Assembly (NCBI GenBank): GCA_016794445.1
Contig: JAEUKC010000464.1
Span: 1 to 29,390 of the forward strand
Direction: 5' to 3'
DNA from: JADJMO01 sp016794445
GTDB taxonomy: Bacteria; Myxococcota_A; Polyangia; Polyangiales; JADJMO01
DNA: 29,390 bases
The notes under the pieces were generated by a model. That model did no database searches. It saw nothing but the letters and a program-made list of their open reading frames with translations, and was not told the origin of the DNA. Both the position numbers and the translations under genes were made by a program. Shown here one piece after another: positions 7,586 to 15,952 of this stretch. Position 1 is the first letter of the stretch. Every line of letters begins with the position of its first letter.

Positions 7586-8386
7586 ATGCTGGGACGCGCC
7601 ACCTTGGCTTCCTGCGCGGCCTGGGTGGTCGCATGCGTGGCCACGGTGCGTTCGCCGCCGCCCGTCGAACCGATCGCCATCGTCCCCTCGGCCTCGCCGT
7701 CGAGTCCGGCGTCGAGCGTGGCCAGCCCGCCCCCGCCGCGGAGCCCGTTCGCCTACGCCAACATCGACCCCTCCGACGACGACGTGGTCGGCCCACCGGA
7801 GCCGCGCGCCACCTGCGAGGCCGATCTCTCTGCCGGCAAGATCACCTCCCTCCCGCAGAAGCTGACGCCGTACGTGCAGCCCAAGAGCAAGATCACGTGC
7901 GGCGCGCCGCAAGTGGTCACCTACCGCGGCAGCCCGTCCAAGATCACCTGGTCTCCGAGCGTGCTCGTCACCTGCTCGATGGCGCTCGCGATCGCGCGGT
8001 TCGAGACGATCTTGCAGGAGGAGGCGCAGCGCACGTTCGGCAAGCGCGTCGTGCACGTCCGCCACCTCGGCACGTTCGTCTGCCGCGAGATGGCCGCGTA
8101 TCCCGGGTGGATCAGCGAGCACAGCTACGCGAACGCGATCGACGTCGCGGAGCTCGTGCTCGAGGGCGGGGCCACGGTGAGCGTGCTCGACCACTTCGCG
8201 CCCAAGGCCGCCATCGCCAAGACCAAGGAGGGTGGGTTCCTGCGCGCGGTCGCGCGGCGTGCCTACGACGAGGAGGTGTTCTCGAGCGTGCTGACGCCGT
8301 TCTACGACAAGCTGCACGCGAACCACTTCCACCTGGATCTGGCGCGTTTTCGCAGCGATGGCGTGACGTTCGTGCCGACGCCGTGA
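7586..8386 (+). CDS. Extensin-like C-terminal domain lipoprotein
   Basis: About 266 residues. The ATG at 7586 gives a short hydrophobic leader with lipobox-like VVAC (Cys17), then a Pro/Ser-rich linker. A GTG at 7544 that overlaps the cytochrome stop (GTGA) is an alternative start. The globular part (residues 85-260) matches the extensin-like C-terminal family: TCSMALAIARFE, then HLGTFVCRE, a WISEHSYANAIDV block with a conserved His, and an HANHFHLDL end. The last two blocks resemble the metal-binding pattern of D-Ala-D-Ala carboxypeptidase-like (VanY/LAS) folds, so a peptidoglycan-related hydrolase is possible but unproven. It is probably co-transcribed with the cytochromes. Confidence 0.85.
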   Translation: MLGRATLASCAAWVVACVATVRSPPPVEPIAIVPSASPSSPASSVASPPPPRSPFAYANIDPSDDDVVGPPEPRATCEADLSAGKITSLPQKLTPYVQPKSKITCGAPQVVTYRGSPSKITWSPSVLVTCSMALAIARFETILQEEAQRTFGKRVVHVRHLGTFVCREMAAYPGWISEHSYANAIDVAELVLEGGATVSVLDHFAPKAAIAKTKEGGFLRAVARRAYDEEVFSSVLTPFYDKLHANHFHLDLARFRSDGVTFVPTP

Positions 8387-8406
8387 CCCGTCGTATCCTC
8401 CCGCGC

Positions 8407-8868
8407 ATGTCCCGGTGGATGCTCCTGGTCGCAGCCCTGGCCCTGTCGTGTTCGCGCAAGCCGACCGCCGACGAGGCGACCCCGGAGCCGCCGGCCCCGA
8501 AGGCGAAGAAGGTCGCTCCGTCGGCCGACCTGCCGGATCAGGAAGAGCTCGCCGCCATCGCTGGATCCGCGGGCCAGCCCACGGCACCGGTGTCGGGCGA
8601 GGTCGGCGGGGCCGTCGCGGCCAAGACGCGCGGACCGGTCAAGGCCTGCTTCCTCGAGGAGATGGGCAGGACCAAGGGCGCCTCGGGCGCCATGCTACTG
8701 CGGGTGGTCGTCGACAAGACCGGCAAGGTCTCCAAGGCGGAGCTCACCGAGAACGCGTTCTCCAAGGCCTTCGAGGCGTGCGTGGTGACGGCCGTCGGCA
8801 AGCTCGCCTTCGCCCCGTCGACCCAGGAGCAGACGGTCCAGATCCCCTACAAGTTCAACGTGAAGTGA
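8407..8868 (+). CDS. AgmX/PglI C-terminal-domain-like lipoprotein
   Basis: A 153-residue protein with a clear lipoprotein leader, MSRWMLLVAALALSC, lipidated at Cys15. A Pro/Ala/Lys linker follows. The C-terminal 85 residues show the pattern of the AgmX/PglI (TonB C-terminal-like) domain: VKACFLEEMGR, LLRVVVDKTGKVSKAEL, then a second Cys in FEACVVTAVGKLAFAP and a final VQIPYKFNVK strand. The two cysteines may form a disulphide. Such proteins are abundant in myxobacteria, where AgmX is tied to gliding motility, but most copies have no known role. It starts 20 bp after the extensin-like gene and its end overlaps the convergent acyl-CoA dehydrogenase gene by 14 bp. Confidence 0.82.
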   Translation: MSRWMLLVAALALSCSRKPTADEATPEPPAPKAKKVAPSADLPDQEELAAIAGSAGQPTAPVSGEVGGAVAAKTRGPVKACFLEEMGRTKGASGAMLLRVVVDKTGKVSKAELTENAFSKAFEACVVTAVGKLAFAPSTQEQTVQIPYKFNVK

Positions 8869-10369
8869 GGCTCGACGCGAGGCGGTCGACGCGGGCGTCG
8901 CGTTCCTTGTCCACCGGTGTGTTCGCTCGAGCGAGCGCCTCGTCGACCCGACGCAGCTGACGGTCGATGGCGTGCGTGACGAGGTCGTCGAGCGCCTCGC
9001 CCGCGCGCGGCTGCAAGGCGATCGCGCAGTACAGGCCGACGATGGCGTCGGCCAGGTGCACCTGCAGCTCCTGGCGCTCGAAGAGCCGGAAGCCCCAGGT
9101 CTTGCGCACCACGCCGAGCGTGGTCACGAGGGCTGCGATGCGCGGGTCGATGGCCTCCGAGACGCGCAGCGACTCGAGGGGCGCGAGCTTCCACCCGAGC
9201 GCGTCGCTCGCGAGGCTGAGGCGGAGGACGTCGTTGGCGCCCTCGAAGATGCGCGTGACGCGGACGTCGCGCAAGCGCCGGGCCATGCCCGCGTCCTCCA
9301 TGAAGCCGGCCCCGCCCATCAGCTGGATCGATCGATCCACCACCGCGTGCGCGCCTTCGGAGGCGACGATCTTGGCGATCACCGACGGCAGCGCGAGATC
9401 GTCGGCCTCGACCGCGCGCTGGATCACGCGGTCGATGGTGAGCACCTCCGCGCGCAGGTCGGCGATCGAGGCGCGCACCAGCGCGAAGCGGGCCAGCGGG
9501 CGCCCGAACTGCCGGCGGTTCTCGACGTGCTTCCAGACGTCCTCGAGCGCGGCGCGCGCCGTACCGAGGCAACCCGCTGCCATGAGCGTGCGGCCCCAGG
9601 TGAGCGCCGCATGCGCGTGCACGAGGCCCTGCGAGGGCTCGCCGAGCACGTGATCGGCGGGGATCTCGACGTCGTCGAAGTCGATGGTGATGGTCGACGA
9701 GCCCTTGAGGCCGAGCTTGTGTTCCTCTTGCCCGCGCACTACCCCGCGCCAGCGAGGATCCACGGCAACGAGCGTGTAGCCGGCCTTGGCGCCGCCCAGG
9801 CCGGGGCTCCGCGCGAGCACCGTGACGAGGCCCGCGAGGCCGCCGTTGGTCACGTAGCACTTGCTCCCCGAGAGGCGCAGGCGACCACCGACCTCGACGA
9901 GCGTGGTCTTGACCGAGGCGATGTCCGACCCCGCCTCGGGTTCGGTCGCCGCGAACGCGCAGATGCGCCGACCCTCGGCGATCTCCGGCAGGTACTTCGC
10001 GGCGAGCGCGGGGCGGGCGCCGTGCAGGAGGGCGTGCAAAGCGAGCCCCGAGTGCAGCCCCACGCACGTGCCCACCGAGCCGTCGCGACCGGCGAGCTCC
10101 GCGATCACCTGGGTGGTCGCCGCGAGCGAGAGGCCGACCCCCCCGTGGCGCTCGGGGACCGTCAGCCCGAACCACCCCTGCGCGGCGATCGCGCCGAGGA
10201 GGTCGGCTCCGAGCGCGCCGTCGCGGTCGATGCGCGCCGGGTCGACGTGCGCCGCGCAGAACCCGCGTACCTCGCGCAGCACGACCGGGAGCAGCGGTTC
10301 GGGCGCGGCGCGCCGGGCGGGCTTCGCGGCCTGTTGCAGGGGGGTGATCGGTTCCGCCTTGTCTGACAT
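8855..10369 (-). CDS. Acyl-CoA dehydrogenase, VLCAD-like
   Basis: A 504-residue flavoenzyme of the acyl-CoA dehydrogenase family, expected to oxidise acyl-CoA (or acyl-ACP) to the trans-2-enoyl form with FAD. Visible marks: FGLTVPERHGGVGL near 67-80, the FAD/substrate block AFAATEPEAGSDIAS at 138-152, SGSKCYVTNGG at 168-177, the RRQFGRPL block near 285-292, the QLMGGAGFMEDAGM block near 349-362, and RIFEGANDVLRL with the likely catalytic base Glu376. The position of the Glu and about 115 extra C-terminal residues resemble VLCAD/ACAD9 rather than short-chain enzymes. The ATG at 10369 is 20 bp after the radical SAM gene stop. As the last gene of the seven-gene operon it may introduce a double bond into the product. 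Confidence 0.92.
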   Translation of the reverse strand: MSDKAEPITPLQQAAKPARRAAPEPLLPVVLREVRGFCAAHVDPARIDRDGALGADLLGAIAAQGWFGLTVPERHGGVGLSLAATTQVIAELAGRDGSVGTCVGLHSGLALHALLHGARPALAAKYLPEIAEGRRICAFAATEPEAGSDIASVKTTLVEVGGRLRLSGSKCYVTNGGLAGLVTVLARSPGLGGAKAGYTLVAVDPRWRGVVRGQEEHKLGLKGSSTITIDFDDVEIPADHVLGEPSQGLVHAHAALTWGRTLMAAGCLGTARAALEDVWKHVENRRQFGRPLARFALVRASIADLRAEVLTIDRVIQRAVEADDLALPSVIAKIVASEGAHAVVDRSIQLMGGAGFMEDAGMARRLRDVRVTRIFEGANDVLRLSLASDALGWKLAPLESLRVSEAIDPRIAALVTTLGVVRKTWGFRLFERQELQVHLADAIVGLYCAIALQPRAGEALDDLVTHAIDRQLRRVDEALARANTPVDKERDARVDRLASSLTSR

Positions 10370-10389
10370 CGGCTCGTCTCTCGCTGGGG

Positions 10390-11712
10390 TCAGAACTGCA
10401 CGGTGCGGGCGTGGTGCTCGCGCTCGGCGATCTCGTTGCGACCGCTGTAGAACTCGCGCCACAGGCGCAGGTAGCCCTCCTGCAGGCGCTCGACCGACAT
10501 CTGCTTCGGCTGGAAGACGACGTTGGCGTCGTTGTACTTCTTCCAGGTGCGGTGGAGGATGCGGTCCTCCGAGACGAGGCGGTGCCAGGCCGGGGTGTTC
10601 GGGTACGGCGTGAACACGGCGAACTCGCACTTGTCGAGCTTGGTGCGCTGGCAGAACGAGAGCATGCGGTCGAAGACGCCCTCGTCGTCGCCGTCGTTGC
10701 CGACGAGGAAGCTGACGTAGGGGTCGATGCCGAACTCGTGGCAGCGGGCGATCGTGCGCTCGGCCTTGTCGAGGGCCTTCGGGTCGCCCCAGCCGAACGC
10801 GGCGCGGGTGATCGGGTCGAAGCCGCCGACCAGGTAGAACCGGTCGACGCCGGAGCCGATCAGCTCGCGGAGGAGGCTCGGGTCGAGCGAGAGCACCATG
10901 GGCGCGCTGATGCCCACGTAGCTGATCTTGTCGTGGCTCGGCCGCGGGTCGTCGCGCAGCACCGCGAGGAACTCGCGGAAGTGCCGGCGCGCGCCCGAGA
11001 AGAAGAAGAACGAGGTGTCCTCCGTGAGCGCGGCGCGCTTGCCGAGGCGGGCCAGGTTGGCGAGCTCCTGGGCCACGGTGTCGCGCGGGACGACGCGCAG
11101 GCCCCGACCGAGCGTGCCGGGGACGACGCACGCGTCGCAGCTGAGCGGGCAGCCGCGCGAGAGCTGCAGCGGGTAGTCGTCGGGTTTGAGGTGCGGCGAC
11201 TCGTTCTCGACGTAGAGGTCGACGCGCGGCGGCGGGAGCTTGCTGAGGTCGAACGGCTCGGTCGCCCGGTAGCGGGGCTTCAGGGCGCCGTTCTTGGTGT
11301 CCTCGAGCACCTCGGTCCAGACCCCTTCGCCCTCGCCGACCACGACCGCGTCGAAGTGCGCGGCGGTCTCCTCGGGCATCATGGTCGGGAAGATCCCGCC
11401 CGCGATGGTCTTCTTGCCCTGGGCGCGCAGCGCGTCGGAGAGCGCGAACGCGCGGGTGGCGGCGGGCGTGAAGAACGAGAAGGCGTAGAGGTCCGCGTCG
11501 TGCGCGGCCCCTTTGCTCACCTGGTCCACGGGGAACGGGTTCACCCGGTCGTCGTGGAAGGCGACGTCCACCTCGGGCGGGGTGACCGCAGCGATGCTGG
11601 CGATCCCGAGCCCGGCGCCGCCGAGGTACTCGTCGCAGGGCACCCATTGCAGGAGCTCGGGGTGCGACTGGGCGTGCCGCTCGAACGACGGGTAGATGAA
11701 CTGGACGCGCAT
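10390..11712 (-). CDS. B12-binding-domain radical SAM enzyme
   Basis: A 440-residue protein with the layout of cobalamin-dependent (class B-like) radical SAM enzymes. An N-terminal Rossmann-type region (about residues 1-150, including AGGIFPTMMPEE and VVVGEGEGVW) resembles a B12-binding domain. The radical SAM core follows, with the cluster motif GCPLSCDAC: Cys188, Cys192 and Cys195 (CxxxCxxC). A LVGNDGDD block and a PYPNTPAW block mark the later part of the barrel. Members methylate unactivated carbons or catalyse ring rearrangements; the reaction here cannot be read from sequence. Its start overlaps the ACP stop by one base (TGATG), which argues that its substrate is a carrier-bound lipid. 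Confidence 0.9.
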   Translation of the reverse strand: MRVQFIYPSFERHAQSHPELLQWVPCDEYLGGAGLGIASIAAVTPPEVDVAFHDDRVNPFPVDQVSKGAAHDADLYAFSFFTPAATRAFALSDALRAQGKKTIAGGIFPTMMPEETAAHFDAVVVGEGEGVWTEVLEDTKNGALKPRYRATEPFDLSKLPPPRVDLYVENESPHLKPDDYPLQLSRGCPLSCDACVVPGTLGRGLRVVPRDTVAQELANLARLGKRAALTEDTSFFFFSGARRHFREFLAVLRDDPRPSHDKISYVGISAPMVLSLDPSLLRELIGSGVDRFYLVGGFDPITRAAFGWGDPKALDKAERTIARCHEFGIDPYVSFLVGNDGDDEGVFDRMLSFCQRTKLDKCEFAVFTPYPNTPAWHRLVSEDRILHRTWKKYNDANVVFQPKQMSVERLQEGYLRLWREFYSGRNEIAEREHHARTVQF

Positions 11713-11963
11713 CAGGCCAGCACACCGGCGAGGAACTGCACCACGTCACCGACCGTGCGCACGTCCTGGACCTGCTCGACGTCGATGTCGACCTCGTACT
11801 TCTCGGTCACCTCGGAGAGGAGCTCCATCGAGTGCAGCGAGTCGAGGCCGAGATCGTCGCGCAGCCGGTCGGTCGCGCGGATGTCCCCGCTGTGCTCCGG
11901 CTTGAGGCGACGGATGATGGTCTCGAGGTCACGGGTGATCTGATCGGGCGTCACGTGCGGCAT
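11712..11963 (-). CDS. Acyl carrier protein
   Basis: An 83-residue stand-alone acyl carrier protein. The phosphopantetheine site is LGLDSLHSMEL with Ser42 as the attachment residue. The flanks are acidic and helical as usual (RDLETIIRRLK before, EKYEVDIDVEQVQDV after). The ATG at 11963 has a GGAGG ribosome site eight bases upstream, placed inside the 3' end of the reductase gene, so the two genes overlap by 35 bp in different frames. Being flanked by a fatty acyl-AMP ligase, a ketosynthase and a radical SAM enzyme, it is very likely the dedicated carrier for this pathway rather than the housekeeping AcpP. Confidence 0.93.
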   Translation of the reverse strand: MPHVTPDQITRDLETIIRRLKPEHSGDIRATDRLRDDLGLDSLHSMELLSEVTEKYEVDIDVEQVQDVRTVGDVVQFLAGVLA

Positions 11964-12972
11964 GCGCGGTTCCTCCGTGGGGGGTGGGGACGTATCGGTG
12001 GCGGCGGTACCAGGCGCACGCCTTCTGCAAGGTGACGGTGAGGGGGGTGGGCTCGGGCAGCCGGAGCTCGCGGCGGGCCTTGCTCGCGTCGACGAACCGG
12101 CCGAAGCGCACCACGTCGACGAGCTCGCGCGAGAGGAACGGACGGCCGCCGTCCTTGACCGCGGCGGCCCGCATCTCGGCGAACGTCGCGCACGGACCGG
12201 CGAGCCACGCGGGCACCGGCAGTGCGCGGAACGGGACGCCGAGGGTCTCCCCCACGCGCTCGAGGAGCTCGGAGACCATCAGGTCGTGCCCGCCGACGGC
12301 GTAGCGTTCGCCCGGTCGGCCGCGCTCGGCGGCAGCGAGGTGCGCGACAGCGAGGTCGTCGGCGTCGATGACGTTGGCGCGCCCCTCGACGTAGAACGGC
12401 AGCTTGTCGTTGCCGAGCGCCACGACCAGGAAGCCGGTGCCAGCCTTCACGTCGAGCTCGCCGAGGATCGCCGTCGGGAGCAGGATGACCGTGTCGAGCC
12501 GCGAGGCGAGGACCTCGTCCTCGATGGCGAGCTTCACGCGGTGGTAGACCGAGCAGAGAGCGCGCGGATCGAAGGGATCGGCCTCGGTCGAGCGCTGCTC
12601 GCCGCGCACCCGGGGTGGACCGACGGTGGCGATGGAGCTCGTGAGCACCAGGCGCTCGACGCGCGCGCGCCGCGCCGCCGCGATCACCCTACGGACCCGT
12701 CGCCGCGCGATCGCCACCTCGGCGTCGCCGTCGAGCGAGTAGCGCGGGTAGTGGCCTGCGCAGAAGAAGGCGATCTCGCGGCCGCGCATCGCGGCGACGA
12801 GCGAGTCCTCGTCGTCGAGCTCGGCCCGGACGAGCGGCGCGCCGAGCTTGCGCGCGAACAGCGTGTTGGCGGTGTTGCGGCGGGTGCCGACGGCGTCGTG
12901 ACCGCCGGCCACGAGCGCGCGGAGGACGTTCATCCCCACGAATCCGTTGCCGCCGATCACGACCGCTCTCAC
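11929..12972 (-). CDS. NAD(P)-dependent epimerase/reductase (extended SDR)
   Basis: A 347-residue extended short-chain dehydrogenase. The Rossmann glycine motif is GGNGFVG (residues 7-13), TSS is at 111-113 and the catalytic pair YHRVK gives Tyr143 and Lys147. The overall pattern resembles dihydroflavonol-reductase/HpnA/OleD-like proteins (TSSIATVG, then an ILLPTAILGELD block). The start is a GTG overlapping the FAAL stop (GTGA). The C-terminal tail is basic and overlaps the ACP gene by 35 bp. Within the operon it may reduce the beta-keto product of the ketosynthase, or act on a modified acyl chain; this is inference from context. Confidence 0.88.
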   Translation of the reverse strand: MRAVVIGGNGFVGMNVLRALVAGGHDAVGTRRNTANTLFARKLGAPLVRAELDDEDSLVAAMRGREIAFFCAGHYPRYSLDGDAEVAIARRRVRRVIAAARRARVERLVLTSSIATVGPPRVRGEQRSTEADPFDPRALCSVYHRVKLAIEDEVLASRLDTVILLPTAILGELDVKAGTGFLVVALGNDKLPFYVEGRANVIDADDLAVAHLAAAERGRPGERYAVGGHDLMVSELLERVGETLGVPFRALPVPAWLAGPCATFAEMRAAAVKDGGRPFLSRELVDVVRFGRFVDASKARRELRLPEPTPLTVTLQKACAWYRRHRYVPTPHGGTAHAARDARSDHP

Positions 12973-14639
12973 GGCGCGACCTCTTCGACGACCGGGTGGC
13001 TGGGCAGCGCGCCCTCGAGGAAGCGCGTCCGGAGCGCGCCGCGGCGGAGCTTGCCGCTCGTCGTGCGCTCGATGGTGTGGGGCGGGACGACCACCGTGCG
13101 ATCGGGGCCGAGCCCGAGCTCGCCCTGGATGGCCGTCTGCACCTCGCGCGTGAGCGTGTCGCGCTCGTGGCTGGTCATGGCGCGCGTCTCGAGGACCACG
13201 ACGAGGTCTTCGGTGCCGGCCTTCTCGTTCGGCGCGCCGAACGCGGCGACGCGGAGCACGCGGCCCTTGCCGGTCTCGAGGGCCACGCGCTCGAAGTCGT
13301 CCGGCGGGTAGTTGCGCCCGCGCTTGATGATGAGCTCCTTGGCGCGACCGGTGACGTAGAGCTCGTCTTCGGCGACGAAGCCGAGATCGCCCGTGCGCAG
13401 CCACCCGTCGACGAGCGTGGCCGCCGTGGCCTCCTCGTTGCGGAAGTAGCCGTCCATTAGCGAAGGGCTCCGGAGGAGCACGTGCCCGGTCGTGCCCTGC
13501 GCGACGCGGCGTCCCTCGTCGTCCACCACGGAGACGCTCACGCCCGCGAGGGGCGTCCCGACCGAGACCAGCTCACCTGCGGGCGTCGCGCGCGCCGACC
13601 AGAGCGAACCGTGCTTGGGGAACGTGGCCGCGAGCGAGTTCTCCGCCATGCCGTAGACCGGCTGGAAGGCGCGCGCGTCGAAGCCCTGGGCCGAGAAGCG
13701 CGCGGCGAACGCGCGCAACGTGGTGGGCCGCACCGCCTCGGCGCCGTTGAAGGCGTGGCGCCAGTGCGAGAGATCGATGTCGACCAGGTGGCGGTCGGCC
13801 ACGCGGTCGAGGGCGAGCTGGTAGGCGAAGTTGGGCGCGACCGACATCGTGGCGCGCTGACGGCCGATCCACTGCAGCCAGCGCCGCGGCTGGAGCAGGA
13901 ACGACTCCACCGGCATCAGCAGCAGCGGGTAGTGCCAGACGAGCGCGGTGAGCAGCGCGCCGACGAGCCCCATGTCGTGGAACAGAGGCAGCCACGACAC
14001 GCCGACGTCCTTGGTGGACATGCCCGAGCGGTCGCCGATCATCCAGGCGTTCGCGAGCAGCGCGCGGTGGGAGAGCACGACGCCCTTGGGCCGACCGGTG
14101 GTGCCGCTCGTGTACTGGATGACCGCCGGGTCGTTCGGGGAGCTCGAGGGCAGCGCCCGCGCCACCCCTCCTGGGCGACTCGTACCGTCGAGCGCGTCGA
14201 CACGGACGAAGTCCACCGCGCCGAGCGCCGACGTCCACGGCTCGATCGCCTTGGAGCCGACCAGGAAGCGCGCGCCCGCGTCGTCGAGGATCGCGCGCAC
14301 CGTCTCGGCGTAGCGGTCCATGCCGCCGAACGAGAGGTTGGGGCCGACGGGCACCGCGACGCCGCCCGCGAGCAGCGTGCCGAAGAAGCCCGCGAGCCAG
14401 TCCTCGCCCGTGGGCAACATGACGACCACGCGCTCGCCGCGCTCCATGCCGTGCGAGAGCAGGTGCTGCGCGACGTGCGAAGCGCGCTCGAGCAGCACGC
14501 GCAGGGCGAGCTCCTTCGGGGCGGTGTCCTTGTCGGCGGTCCACACGAACGCCCCCGCCGCGGCCGCGCGCTCGAGCGCCTCCGGCAGGGTGCTCGCCTT
14601 CAGGGTCGGCTGCGCTTCGTTCACGAGGAGAGACGTCAA
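12969..14639 (-). CDS. Fatty acyl-AMP ligase (FAAL-type adenylating enzyme)
   Basis: A 556-residue member of the ANL adenylating family. It carries QYTSGTTGRPKG (175-186), WLPLFHDMGL (216-225), YGMAENSLA (329-337), RTGDLG (415-420), a GRAKELIIKRGRNYPP block at 431-446 and TTSGKLRR with the likely catalytic Lys530. The LP-FHDMGL and YGMAE-SLA motifs, and Asn-Tyr-Pro-Pro after the hinge, are typical of FAALs. FAALs adenylate free fatty acids with ATP and pass them to an acyl carrier protein rather than to CoA. The ACP encoded two genes downstream is the obvious acceptor. It overlaps the ketosynthase stop by 4 bp (ATGA). A CoA ligase activity cannot be excluded from sequence. Confidence 0.91.
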   Translation of the reverse strand: MTSLLVNEAQPTLKASTLPEALERAAAAGAFVWTADKDTAPKELALRVLLERASHVAQHLLSHGMERGERVVVMLPTGEDWLAGFFGTLLAGGVAVPVGPNLSFGGMDRYAETVRAILDDAGARFLVGSKAIEPWTSALGAVDFVRVDALDGTSRPGGVARALPSSSPNDPAVIQYTSGTTGRPKGVVLSHRALLANAWMIGDRSGMSTKDVGVSWLPLFHDMGLVGALLTALVWHYPLLLMPVESFLLQPRRWLQWIGRQRATMSVAPNFAYQLALDRVADRHLVDIDLSHWRHAFNGAEAVRPTTLRAFAARFSAQGFDARAFQPVYGMAENSLAATFPKHGSLWSARATPAGELVSVGTPLAGVSVSVVDDEGRRVAQGTTGHVLLRSPSLMDGYFRNEEATAATLVDGWLRTGDLGFVAEDELYVTGRAKELIIKRGRNYPPDDFERVALETGKGRVLRVAAFGAPNEKAGTEDLVVVLETRAMTSHERDTLTREVQTAIQGELGLGPDRTVVVPPHTIERTTSGKLRRGALRTRFLEGALPSHPVVEEVAP

Positions 14640-15859
14640 GAGACCTCCGGGCGCGCGAACACGAGCGCGCTGTCATGACCACCGAACCCGAACGAGTTGC
14701 TCATGGCCGCGACGAGCGGCGCCGCGCGCGCGGTGTGCGGCACGTAGTCGAGGTCGCACTCCGGGTCGGGGCTCCGGAGGTTCAGCGTGGGGGTCACCGT
14801 CTGGTGCACGAGCGAGAGCACCGTGACCACCGCCTCGATGGCGCCCGCCGCGCCCATGGTGTGGCCGAGCATCGACTTCTGGGACGAGACGAGCAACCGA
14901 TCGGCGTGCGCGCCGAACACCCGGCGGATCGCGCAGGTCTCTTCCTTGTCGTTCATCTTGGTGCTGGTGCCGTGCGCGCTCACGTAGCCGATGGCGTCGG
15001 GCGGCAGCCGCGCGTCGAGCAGCGCGGCGCGCATCGCGCGGGACATGCCCTCGCCCTCCGGCGCCACGGCGACGATGTTGTGGGCCTCCGAGGAGGCGCC
15101 GAACCCGCGCAGCTCGGCGAGGACGTTCGCGCCGCGGGCGAGCGCGCGCTCGCGCTCCTCGAGCATCAAGAAGCCGGCGCCCTCCCCGAGCACGAACCCC
15201 CGGCGCGTGGCGTCGAAGGGGCGCGACATCGTCTCCATCGGCTCGTCGCGGGCGGTGTTGAGCGCGCGCATCCAGGAGTAGGCGCGGAGCACGTCGCGCG
15301 TGATGACCGTGTCGACGCCGCCGGCGATCATCCCGTCGGCGCGACCGAGCCGGATCATGTCGAAGGCGACGCCGATCGCGTGGGCGCCCGACGCGCACGC
15401 GGTGCTCACGGTGAGGCTCGGCCCGCGCAAGCCCTCGAGGATGGTGATCCACGCCGGCGCGCCGTTGGGCATCACCTTGATGATCGAGGTGGGCCCGACG
15501 TCGTATCCCGCGGAGGGGTGCGGCACGCCGATGCCGACGCCACACACCACGCCGAAGCGATCGCGGTCGGCCTCGTGCGGTCGTCCCGCCTGCCCGAGGG
15601 CCTCGTGGGCGGCGGCGGTCGCGAAGTGGACGAACCGAGAGGTGCGCCCGCGCACGTCCGACGGAAGGCGCACGCTGAGCGCTTCCACGTCGGCAGGCGC
15701 GACTTCTGCGGCCACGGAGACCTTGTCCCCCTCGGCGTCGAAGGACACCTTCCGGACCGCGGATCGGCCATTTTTCAGGCCATTCCACGTGGTCTGCGCG
15801 TCGAGCCCGAGGGCGGTGACGAGGCCGACGCCAGTGACCACCACGCGGTGCGGGACCAT
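14636..15859 (-). CDS. Beta-ketoacyl-ACP synthase, FabF-type
   Basis: A 407-residue ketosynthase close in length to FabF (KAS II). The Cys-His-His triad is intact: VSTACASGAH with Cys155, SAHGTSTKMND with His296, and KSMLGHTMGAAGA with His333. The NSFGFGGHDS block near the C-terminus is also conserved. It condenses an acyl chain with malonyl-ACP; being in an operon with its own ACP and acyl-AMP ligase, it is likely pathway-specific. It is not an OleA/FabH-type thiolase, which would have a Cys-His-Asn triad. No partner chain-length factor, FabG-like reductase or FabZ-like dehydratase lies in the operon, so an iterative polyketide system is unlikely unless those activities come from elsewhere. 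Its ATG lies 93 bp beyond the hydrolase stop. Confidence 0.94.
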   Translation of the reverse strand: MVPHRVVVTGVGLVTALGLDAQTTWNGLKNGRSAVRKVSFDAEGDKVSVAAEVAPADVEALSVRLPSDVRGRTSRFVHFATAAAHEALGQAGRPHEADRDRFGVVCGVGIGVPHPSAGYDVGPTSIIKVMPNGAPAWITILEGLRGPSLTVSTACASGAHAIGVAFDMIRLGRADGMIAGGVDTVITRDVLRAYSWMRALNTARDEPMETMSRPFDATRRGFVLGEGAGFLMLEERERALARGANVLAELRGFGASSEAHNIVAVAPEGEGMSRAMRAALLDARLPPDAIGYVSAHGTSTKMNDKEETCAIRRVFGAHADRLLVSSQKSMLGHTMGAAGAIEAVVTVLSLVHQTVTPTLNLRSPDPECDLDYVPHTARAAPLVAAMSNSFGFGGHDSALVFARPEVS

Positions 15860-15952
15860 GTCGCACCGTGTCCGAGCCCGGGGTGCGCGAGCATGACTTC
15901 GGTCATCTTCGCGGCAGAAACCAGAACAAAGACGAGGGCGATACGGCCGAGC

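Noticed and set aside
5346..7796. Long minus-strand open frame (816 codons) opposite the second cytochrome
   Set aside because: The plus strand carries five CxxCH motifs and a lipobox; the minus product is Arg/Gly/Glu-rich with no recognisable domain.
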